Source: Verrucomicrobia bacterium SCGC AAA164-E04 (GTDB lineage Bacteria; Verrucomicrobiota; Verrucomicrobiia; Limisphaerales; AAA164-E04). Taken from it: a stretch of 52,479 nucleotides of DNA. The notes beneath the pieces are model-generated. The model ran no database searches. It had not been told where the DNA came from and was given only the letters and a program-made list of their open reading frames with translations. The translations under genes and the position numbers were made by a program. Below, in pieces: positions 42,684 to 50,786 of this stretch. The number at the start of each line of letters is the position of its first letter. Within the stretch, counting starts at the first letter, position 1. The stretch is taken from NCBI GenBank assembly GCA_000383715.1, contig KB911990.1, positions 1 through 52,479 of the forward strand. The letters are read 5' to 3'.

Positions 42684-45629
42684 TCAATCAAACACGGCGA
42701 TAGGCTGTGAAATCAGATCGGCCGGATTGACGACAACATGCTTCACTCGTTTCCGGTTCCAGGTATAGGTCATGTGAACGAGTCCATCCCGGGTTTGAAT
42801 CATGGCCGGATAAGAAAACTCTCCCGCATCAGCTTGCTCCACGATGGCGGCTGCTTTCCACCTTTGACCATCTTCACTGATCGCCAGGTGAAGGATATTC
42901 CGCTTCCCCCAACCTTCGCTGCGTCGCCCACCACCCATGTGATTATACAACAGCAAATGCCTGCCATCTTGAAGGGTCAATGCCTCAATACCTGAATTAT
43001 TATTGGGAAGTTCCGTCCTTTCCAATGGACTCCATGTTTTGCCTTGGTCCTTTGAAAAGGTCTGAACAATTTTCTCATGCTTGGATCGGCACAGGGCCTG
43101 AATTGTTCCATCGGCATGTTGCAGGAAAGAAGGCTGAATGACTTGAAATGACTGTTCATTCTGCTCGATACGGGTCCATGAATCTCCTGATTCAGGTTGA
43201 TCAAAATTATTGAGCGTTTCAAAATGAATACGCCAGTCATTTCCGTGTTCTGTCGAGGATGGACAAAGTAAATTACCGCCGGATAGCAACAAGGGCTTGG
43301 ATCGAACCGGACCATCGATACTCTCGGGCAATCTTCGACGCTCTCGGAAGGATCTGCCTGCATCATAACTGACCATGACCTCTCCCCACCAATTACGCGG
43401 ATCAGGCCCTACTTTGAAAAAGAGCATCAGAGGGGAATCGCCCGGAGGCTGAAATAAGACCGGATTCCAGGTCGGATAACGAAGATCCGCATGCTGAACA
43501 CCATCCGCCCATTCCTTGGGTGAGGACCACCCGTCACCATCGTGGTAACTCGACCAAATACCCACATCTGGATTTTTCTCTTCAGTCCCACCAAACCATG
43601 ATGCAACCAGACCTCTTTTTGTTTCACTGATCGTAGATGCGTGACATTCAGGGAAAGGTACTTTTCCAAAGATAAAGGATTCGTCCACCAAACCGGAAAA
43701 TCGCGGAGCAGCTGACAGCCGAGGTTCTCGCGCTTCCAGCTCCTCTGCCGGATACTTGATGCAGTCATCGTGTGCGATGTAGTAGATCCTTCCATTCTCA
43801 GCACCAATCAATAGATCGGGTTTACCATCCTTGTTAAAATCACAAGTAGAAGGACTTGAGGTATGCCCTGCAACATTGCGCTTGGCCAAATTGCCAATTT
43901 TCTTCAGCACGATCTTTCCATCCCTTTCCTCGCAGTTGCGATACCAGGCAGCATTTTCAGAATTCACCAGTATGTCCAATCTGCCATCCTGATCCCAGTC
44001 GACGACATCCAGTTTGTAACGACCACTGCTTCCTGCCGTCCTTGCGTTCAATCGAATGAGCTTGTTGTCCTCATCTATGAAGATGCGCGATTCAGTAGAG
44101 GAACGACTCTGGCAAGTCAGATAACCCTCCCGATCCAGGATTACCAGATCGAGTTGCCCATCTTGATCAAAGTCCGCAGCAAAGGGTGTCGTGCGCCATT
44201 GTGTCTGCAGGTTTTCAGCACTTGTCTGTCTCCAATAGAATCCCGGAGGTTTCTTCTGGGTCCAGAAAGGAAGCGGTTGCCGAGTGAATCCAGATCCTGT
44301 ATTTTTCAACAACATGAGCTCAGCCTTGATTGAATTGACAATAAAGTCATCACGTCCATCGCCATCCCAATCAGCAACGGAAAATGTAGTGTAACCCCAT
44401 TTGGCTTCGGCTGGACCTTGTATGGAGCCATTGCTTCCTGCCATGATTCGAAAGGGTTCGCCATCCACTTCGAGTAGCTCGGGCCTGGACCATCTGGTTC
44501 CCTTGCCATCCATGTTCGTGATCACGCCAATCTGGCCGGCGGTATTACCAGAAAGAATATCTTCGTCGCCATCCTTATCCCAATCATATGCAAACGGAGT
44601 GGCAAGTGCGCCAAATTTCAACGTATCGGCTTCTTGCTGAAAATATCTGGGTTGATGAAAGCGGGGTAACAAGTCGTGGCCCTGGGTCACGTTTTCTATC
44701 AACGCCACACGGCCGTCCTCATCTCCCACGATTAGGTCGTCATCTCCATCGCCGTCCCAATCCACCGCGGTAGGAGTGATCATTTGAAGGTCCATTTTGA
44801 GAGGTTCTCCGTCAGTTCCTGTCAAACGTATTCCTGTCGCAAAATCAGGTTCAGACCGGGTGCCTATATTTTGAAAATAGGTAAAGCCATCCAAAAACTC
44901 ACCGCACAACAAATCGAAATCTCCATCACCATCAAAATCAGCCAGATTGGGACTTGGCCAGCCATAGACATCCACCGATGAACTGTTGGCTTTGATTTTC
45001 ACAGGTCTCGTACTGTATTCACCTTTGATATTCTCAATGAGGTATACCCAACCATGCAACGGCCCATTGCGCCAGTTCCCCTTCGAGTCATAGGCCTGAT
45101 CCCACACATAATCTTCCCAATCCCCCACTCCTACAATCAGATCCTGATCTCCGTCCCCTTCCCAATCAGCATATCGCCACATCCCGCCTCGCGATCGATT
45201 TGCCTGAAATTTTGACACAGGAAATATCCTGGTCCCCTGACTGAATCCTTTGTTTTTAAAGTCCACAAACTCCACATTTTCAAGAAGTACTCTCGGTTTT
45301 CCATCGACGAAACTCACCTGTAAATTATGATTGCCTTGCCCTATCCGAATGCCGGGCTTGAATACCGGAAACTTCTCCCCCTTTTCAGTTCCTGGATTTT
45401 CAAAGAAGTAAGTCCCATTGGAAGGTTTATCAGGACAGGAAACCAATAAATCCATGTCTCCATCGTTATCATAATCCATGGGCAGAGGCCACGCCCACAG
45501 CCCTACCCCTAGGTCCACGGTAAGCCCGGGATTGTCATAGGCCAGCTCCTTAAGTTTCCAATTCTCGGCAATGGTCATTCCACCAGCGGTGAATAGAAAA
45601 CAGACTGCGAACGATAATGACTTTTTCAT
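42684..45629 (-). CDS. FG-GAP propeller fused to a sialidase-family domain
   Basis: About 981 residues. A signal peptide (about 1-22) is followed by two stretches of FG-GAP/VCBS repeats up to about residue 630, with nine calcium loops such as DYDNDGDMD, DFDGDGDFD, DWDGDGDDD, DWDQDGRLD and DFNKDGKPD. The C-terminal third (about 640-980) is a BNR-type sialidase family domain: ECHASTISETKRGLVASWFG, SKDQGKTWSP and SYDAGRSF as Asp-boxes, and a late ISEDGQRWK. The FRIP motif of true sialidases is not seen, so activity on sialic acid is unproven; a rhamnosidase- or glucuronate-type activity is possible. It is divergent from the sulfatase, convergent with the other FG-GAP gene. Start is ATG at 45629. 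Confidence 0.85.
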   Translation of the reverse strand: MKKSLSFAVCFLFTAGGMTIAENWKLKELAYDNPGLTVDLGVGLWAWPLPMDYDNDGDMDLLVSCPDKPSNGTYFFENPGTEKGEKFPVFKPGIRIGQGNHNLQVSFVDGKPRVLLENVEFVDFKNKGFSQGTRIFPVSKFQANRSRGGMWRYADWEGDGDQDLIVGVGDWEDYVWDQAYDSKGNWRNGPLHGWVYLIENIKGEYSTRPVKIKANSSSVDVYGWPSPNLADFDGDGDFDLLCGEFLDGFTYFQNIGTRSEPDFATGIRLTGTDGEPLKMDLQMITPTAVDWDGDGDDDLIVGDEDGRVALIENVTQGHDLLPRFHQPRYFQQEADTLKFGALATPFAYDWDKDGDEDILSGNTAGQIGVITNMDGKGTRWSRPELLEVDGEPFRIMAGSNGSIQGPAEAKWGYTTFSVADWDGDGRDDFIVNSIKAELMLLKNTGSGFTRQPLPFWTQKKPPGFYWRQTSAENLQTQWRTTPFAADFDQDGQLDLVILDREGYLTCQSRSSTESRIFIDEDNKLIRLNARTAGSSGRYKLDVVDWDQDGRLDILVNSENAAWYRNCEERDGKIVLKKIGNLAKRNVAGHTSSPSTCDFNKDGKPDLLIGAENGRIYYIAHDDCIKYPAEELEAREPRLSAAPRFSGLVDESFIFGKVPFPECHASTISETKRGLVASWFGGTEEKNPDVGIWSSYHDGDGWSSPKEWADGVQHADLRYPTWNPVLFQPPGDSPLMLFFKVGPDPRNWWGEVMVSYDAGRSFRERRRLPESIDGPVRSKPLLLSGGNLLCPSSTEHGNDWRIHFETLNNFDQPESGDSWTRIEQNEQSFQVIQPSFLQHADGTIQALCRSKHEKIVQTFSKDQGKTWSPLERTELPNNNSGIEALTLQDGRHLLLYNHMGGGRRSEGWGKRNILHLAISEDGQRWKAAAIVEQADAGEFSYPAMIQTRDGLVHMTYTWNRKRVKHVVVNPADLISQPIAVFD

Positions 45630-45783
45630 TTGAAATAAAGGTATGGTGATCAGACTCATCTTGGCGAAAGAATGCCTTCAATAGCAAGCCATCTCACACA
45701 GGACATCTGTTTCCTCCTTTCATGTCATTTCAAGTGTAAGACTGTTGACACATTTCTTTTTATCATTGAGGTTGATTTTATTC

Positions 45784-47316
45784 ATGTGCCGATTGTTGAC
45801 CAACATCTCATCTTGTTTGGGTAGTCTGCCCCATGTGCGGAAAAACTCTCTATCCATTTTAATTGCCGCCCTTTCAGGAATCTTTTCGGATGCTGCGGAG
45901 CTATCAGCAGATAAGAAACGACCGAACATACTATTTATTCTCGTGGATGACCAATCACCCCTGGATCTTCGAATCTATAACCCCAGATCGATCTTGCAGA
46001 CTCCCAATATAGATCGAATCGCGAGAGCAGGTATGATTTTGGACAATGCACATCACATGGGCGCTTGGATCGGAGGTGTATGCACGCCTTCACGACACAT
46101 GATCATGTCTGGCAGAACAGTCTGGCATATTCCAGGCCGAAAAACTAACAAGATAAACGCTAACCCGAACGAGTCTAATCCAAGACTCGTTCCCCGGGAC
46201 TTGGCCACACATACATTGGGCGCAATCTTCAACCGCGCTGGATACGACACCATGCGGACCTGCAAACGGGGTAATAGTTACGCTGCGGCCAACAAGCAGT
46301 TTTCCGTCGTTCGCGATGCGACTAAACGAGGTGGCACTGCTGAATCGGGAAGTGAATGGCACGCAGATCAAGTGCTCGATTTTTTGACTACACGTGAAAC
46401 GAACAAAGATCAAAACCCCTTCTTCATTTATTTTGGTTTTTCACACCCACACGATACCCGGAATGGCACCCCTGAACTTTTAAAAAAATATGGGGCCATC
46501 AATCACATGGACAAAAGCTCACTCCCCCCTGCCAATCGAGCACAGCCACCTTTGCCATTGAACTACCTCCAACAACACCCTTTTCACCATGGGCATCCCA
46601 ATCTACGTGATGAGGTCAACGTAAAAGGTGTCTGGGAAAAACGTGATGAACGCACCATACGCAACGAGTTGGGACGTGAATTTGCGTGCAGCGAGAATAT
46701 TGATATCCAGATTGGGCGAGTCCTGAGTCACCTTGAGAAATCCGGTGAACTGGAGAACACGTATGTGATCTACACAGCCGATCACGGCATGGCCATCGGA
46801 CGACATGGGCTTCAGGGGAAGCAAAACCTTTATGAACACACATGGAAAGTACCCTACATCGTCATGGGCCCCGGCATTCAGTCCGGCACACGCGCGAATG
46901 GGAACATTTACCTCCTGGATACTCTCAGCACGCTTTGTAACTTAACGGATGTTACCACTCCCTCAACAAATGAGGGTATCAGTTTTGCGCCTGTTTTATT
47001 CGGAGAAAAAGACATCATTCGTGACACTCTTTACGGCGTGTATTGCGGTGGCACCAAACCCGGGATGCGATGTGTCAAAAAAGGTGATTGGAAGCTCATC
47101 AAGTATGACGTCATGAATGCCCAAGTCAGGGAGACTCAGCTTTTCAATCTGGCCATTAATCCACATGAGTATTTACCCGAACACCAGAAGAACGCCCCCT
47201 TGATGACAAATCTTGCGGATATTCCTGAGTTCGCAGATAAACGGGCAGAAATGGAATCACTGCTTCTCTCGGAAATGGTTCGATTGAACGATCCCTACCG
47301 GCTTTGGGATCAGTAG
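45784..47316 (+). CDS. Cys-type sulfatase, exported
   Basis: About 510 residues. A hydrophobic signal region lies at about 22-36, then PNILFILVDDQSP with the metal pair D55-D56, and the modification site CTPSR at 100-104, where Cys100 would be converted to formylglycine by a sulfatase-maturating enzyme (not in the window). Later VIYTADHGMAIGRHGLQGKQ and PHEYLPEHQKN fit the family's C-terminal domain. The substrate is probably a sulfated glycan, but this cannot be read from the sequence. The frame extends to TTG 45745; ATG 45784 is used, and GTG 45835 is also possible. It is divergent from the FG-GAP/sialidase gene and convergent with the propeller/HEAT cytochrome gene. Confidence 0.92.
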   Translation: MCRLLTNISSCLGSLPHVRKNSLSILIAALSGIFSDAAELSADKKRPNILFILVDDQSPLDLRIYNPRSILQTPNIDRIARAGMILDNAHHMGAWIGGVCTPSRHMIMSGRTVWHIPGRKTNKINANPNESNPRLVPRDLATHTLGAIFNRAGYDTMRTCKRGNSYAAANKQFSVVRDATKRGGTAESGSEWHADQVLDFLTTRETNKDQNPFFIYFGFSHPHDTRNGTPELLKKYGAINHMDKSSLPPANRAQPPLPLNYLQQHPFHHGHPNLRDEVNVKGVWEKRDERTIRNELGREFACSENIDIQIGRVLSHLEKSGELENTYVIYTADHGMAIGRHGLQGKQNLYEHTWKVPYIVMGPGIQSGTRANGNIYLLDTLSTLCNLTDVTTPSTNEGISFAPVLFGEKDIIRDTLYGVYCGGTKPGMRCVKKGDWKLIKYDVMNAQVRETQLFNLAINPHEYLPEHQKNAPLMTNLADIPEFADKRAEMESLLLSEMVRLNDPYRLWDQ

Positions 47317-47322
47317 AATCGA

Positions 47323-50300
47323 CTATTCCCAGGTCACCAGGAACTCGACTAGATCCCTTAATTCAAAAGGCGTGAGAATACCGAGCATGGGTGGCATGGA
47401 GGACGCCTTGACAACTGTCCTCGTCATTACATCCGATTTATCATACCGGACGGTTTCGCCCGTTACCTTGATAAAAGTCAGATCGGTTGAAGTTTCAGTG
47501 ACCACACGACCCGCCTGTGCCCCCCCTTCCTTCAAGCCAATCATAGTAAGAGCATACCCCTCAGCCAACGCTGCGGATGGATTGACAAGTGACTCCAGCA
47601 AATAGGCCCTGTCCCTTGTTTGCCCGATGCCTTTCAGTGCAGGACCTACTTGTTTATCTGCTCCACCTGCATCATGACATCGAATGCATTGCCCAGCCAC
47701 GTGATCATCAAAAATAATTCGACCTCGATCGTAGTGACCTCCTTGAAGCAGTCCCGGAGGATAGGTCTCGCTCCGTGTTTCACGGTATGTTTTCACTTGG
47801 GATTTGAGCTCAGCGTCTCCATGTTTCACGGAAGCAGTCAAAAGGTCTAATTCCAGACTTGAATCCAATGACCCTTGTTGAAGATCCATCATCAAATCCC
47901 GCAATATATCCGCACTACGTTCCGTGTGCATGCCGCCTAATAGATCAAGAGCAATCTGCTTCTCAGCTACAGACCATTCAGAGCTGTTCATGTTAAAATA
48001 ATCTATAAATTGAGATTGATTCACGAGAGCCCATGAACGCATGGCCTGAATCCTGAGATCGATGTGTTCCGAAGATATCACAGCACCTATGATCTCCAGC
48101 AAACCAGGATCGTTTGAATCCGTCAGACGGGCCAAAGCCCTTACTCTGGTCGCAGGCTCCATTCCATCAGAGATCACCCATTCCGCGAGAATCGACTGAT
48201 CAACCTCAATCTCATGCCGTGCGGCAAGCTTGAGTAAATCACTACGCAATGCCCCCTCTGCCCGATGAACGACAGGCTGAAATCCTTCCCTCAATACTGA
48301 TTTAGCAGCCAGGGGATTGCGTCCTTTCAATACTCGCACTCTACCAACCACGCGATCAATGAACGGCGAGGCATTCCAGGTTGCCAGTGATTCCAAGGCT
48401 TCCAGTTTCATTGAATCAGGGGCTGCGTCTGATTCGGCAAAACGCATCAACCGCTGGGCATGGACGGACTGGCCAAGGCGCATATTTGCGCTGATTGCCC
48501 GACGGACAATAGCCTCGTCAGACTGTGATGAGGCGGGCAAATCCGTGAGCAACACCGCGAGGTCAGGTAAGGCCGAAGGAATGGAAAAATCATCGTGAAT
48601 CGCCCTTGCCGCTTCGTGTCTGACAAAAGGGTGCTCATCTTTGAGAAACCTTGCTACCGTCGCATCCTTCAAGCGCCGTAATGCCACCACTGCAGCAAGC
48701 CTTACATCGAGATGTGAGTGATCTATCAACCGATTCAACTCAACGCTGTCATTCATCCCAAGCCACGCCATCACACCTGCATGCCTTAGATAGGGATCAC
48801 GGCCATCATTTTCTTCAAGCATTCGAGTCACCGCGTTGAAAGCACGCGGGTCTCCTATTTTCCCAAGGGCAATACCTGCCATAAACCTGACTCTCAAACT
48901 CTCATCTTGAAGTAATTGAATCAGTGTTTGAACTTGAGATGCAGCTTCAAGCTCGCCTGCGGTTTTCGCACTTTGAGCGCGGATTTCAATCAATTCATCC
49001 GAAAAAGGCAATCGGGAGATCAGTAGTGCTGATACCCGCTCCTTCATTTGTCCGAGTGCCCAAAGCGCATGGATACGAGCCAATTGGGGCTCCAAATTAT
49101 TTTCTGCAATGTGAATCAAGATGTCCAGGTTTCCACGCTTAACCAATTCAAATTGCGCTTTCAATCGAATACGTTGATCAGCATATCCTAGTAATTTTTT
49201 CAACATGGATTCAGGTTTTGACTCGAAGGACTCAGCCAACCACCTTTTGACTTCTTTCCGCATGCTGGATCCAGCCACCTCTGGATCGTCGACTTTGTAA
49301 ATCGCTCCTTTGTCATTCGGTTGCCACATACCATCCCAATCGGCAATGTAGGCCGCACCATCCGGGCCGAAATTGAGAGCACTCGCCATGAGTCCCTGAT
49401 GAAAAATATGTTCGTCGACCATTTCAAAATAAGCGCCTTTGGGTTTCACACGGAAAGCGGTGATTTTCTTGACCGGAAATTGAGCCAGAAAAAAGAATCC
49501 TCTGTAAGCTTCGTTCAAGGCGGTTCCAGGGTTGTATTTGAACCCACCGGGCCCCACTGAATAATTGGAAAGCGGTGGAGTGATGTGAGCGGGTTGCCCT
49601 CTATGATGAGGAATCCACATTTTTTCTTCAATCCATGGACTGTAAACAGGCATCCCAGTATGAATGCTCCAGCCTTTTGTACGAAACTGCCAATTCAAGC
49701 GCCACCCGGAATCTGAACCCTCTGTAATGTAGACAAATCGCTCACGTTCCCCCCGAACATCTCCATCGTTGTCGACAGAAAAAAGGTTTCCAAAATCATC
49801 GAACGCAATCTCCTGCACATTGCGCAGACCTGTCGCAAAAAATTCCAGATCCGATCCATCAGGATTCATTCGTAAGACACCCCCCGTATTCGGGTAATGC
49901 AAGCGTTTACCCTCTAGGGTCATGACTGAAGTTCCATTATCACCGACGGAAAAATAAATTTTACCATCAGGCCCAACGGTCAAACCATGAATATCGTGAC
50001 CATCGTATGCTGCGTGTACACCAAATCCCCTGAACATGCTGGTATTTCTATCTGATACACCATCGCCATCCGTATCTTCCAAACGCCAGATATCCGGATA
50101 AACTGTATAATATACATGGTCAGCGAAAGGCATGACGCCTGCTGCGGCACCATTATTTTCTTTATTGAAGCCTTCCGCAAACACTTGGCTCTGGTCAGCC
50201 ACCCCATCACCGTCGGTATCTTCAATCAAATGAACACGCTCTTTCACCATCGTTAAATCACGCCAGTCATGGCTGCCATCTTCATTTCTGTCTTGGAGCC

Positions 50301-50688
50301 AGGATCGATTCTCACGACTTTTATCTGGCGCCATCCATTTTCTGAATAACTCGATTTGATGAGGAATTGAAACAGAACCGAGGTCATCTTTCACCCACCC
50401 CTTGTGTGCACGAATGTCAATATCAACGGTTCCTCTGCGTGCTGTTTCCACTACATACAAGCGTCCTTGCTCATCAAAGCTCAACGCAACAGGATTGATG
50501 AGCAAGGGCTCCCTTGCCCACAGATCCATTTGTAATCCACGTTCAATCAAGGGTTCGTATGGTGGAGAGATCACTTCATTGGATTGCCCAAGAACAGCAG
50601 GAATGATCGACAAAAGAATGCATCTGCGGATCCATGTTTCAGGCATTGAGCAAGCATGATTGCTGATAGATTTTTTCACGATTTTCAT
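47323..50688 (-). CDS. PVC-type dehydrogenase: propeller, HEAT repeats and C-terminal cytochrome c
   Basis: 1121 residues. A signal peptide (about 18-34, ending VLGQS) precedes a PVC-type propeller (about 50-480) with the calcium loops DTDGDGVAD and DTDGDGVSD. Armadillo/HEAT-like helical repeats follow at about 490-960 (RFMAGIALGKIGDPRAFNAV; VRHEAARAIHDD). The C-terminal heme domain (about 985-1121) has motif CIRCH at 1001-1005. This is the long membrane-bound dehydrogenase family seen in Planctomycetota and Verrucomicrobiota. The oxidised substrate is not known. It lies 98 nt after the multiheme cytochrome gene on the same strand, so both may be transcribed together. The HEAT array suggests a protein docking surface. 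Confidence 0.92.
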   Translation of the reverse strand: MKIVKKSISNHACSMPETWIRRCILLSIIPAVLGQSNEVISPPYEPLIERGLQMDLWAREPLLINPVALSFDEQGRLYVVETARRGTVDIDIRAHKGWVKDDLGSVSIPHQIELFRKWMAPDKSRENRSWLQDRNEDGSHDWRDLTMVKERVHLIEDTDGDGVADQSQVFAEGFNKENNGAAAGVMPFADHVYYTVYPDIWRLEDTDGDGVSDRNTSMFRGFGVHAAYDGHDIHGLTVGPDGKIYFSVGDNGTSVMTLEGKRLHYPNTGGVLRMNPDGSDLEFFATGLRNVQEIAFDDFGNLFSVDNDGDVRGERERFVYITEGSDSGWRLNWQFRTKGWSIHTGMPVYSPWIEEKMWIPHHRGQPAHITPPLSNYSVGPGGFKYNPGTALNEAYRGFFFLAQFPVKKITAFRVKPKGAYFEMVDEHIFHQGLMASALNFGPDGAAYIADWDGMWQPNDKGAIYKVDDPEVAGSSMRKEVKRWLAESFESKPESMLKKLLGYADQRIRLKAQFELVKRGNLDILIHIAENNLEPQLARIHALWALGQMKERVSALLISRLPFSDELIEIRAQSAKTAGELEAASQVQTLIQLLQDESLRVRFMAGIALGKIGDPRAFNAVTRMLEENDGRDPYLRHAGVMAWLGMNDSVELNRLIDHSHLDVRLAAVVALRRLKDATVARFLKDEHPFVRHEAARAIHDDFSIPSALPDLAVLLTDLPASSQSDEAIVRRAISANMRLGQSVHAQRLMRFAESDAAPDSMKLEALESLATWNASPFIDRVVGRVRVLKGRNPLAAKSVLREGFQPVVHRAEGALRSDLLKLAARHEIEVDQSILAEWVISDGMEPATRVRALARLTDSNDPGLLEIIGAVISSEHIDLRIQAMRSWALVNQSQFIDYFNMNSSEWSVAEKQIALDLLGGMHTERSADILRDLMMDLQQGSLDSSLELDLLTASVKHGDAELKSQVKTYRETRSETYPPGLLQGGHYDRGRIIFDDHVAGQCIRCHDAGGADKQVGPALKGIGQTRDRAYLLESLVNPSAALAEGYALTMIGLKEGGAQAGRVVTETSTDLTFIKVTGETVRYDKSDVMTRTVVKASSMPPMLGILTPFELRDLVEFLVTWE

Positions 50689-50786
50689 GGAGTAAGGATG
50701 GGGAAATCAGAATCAAGAAGAAAGCAAATGATACTTTTGGTGCGATTGTAATATGCAGGCCATCTGGCTGAGTAACTTTCTTGCGA

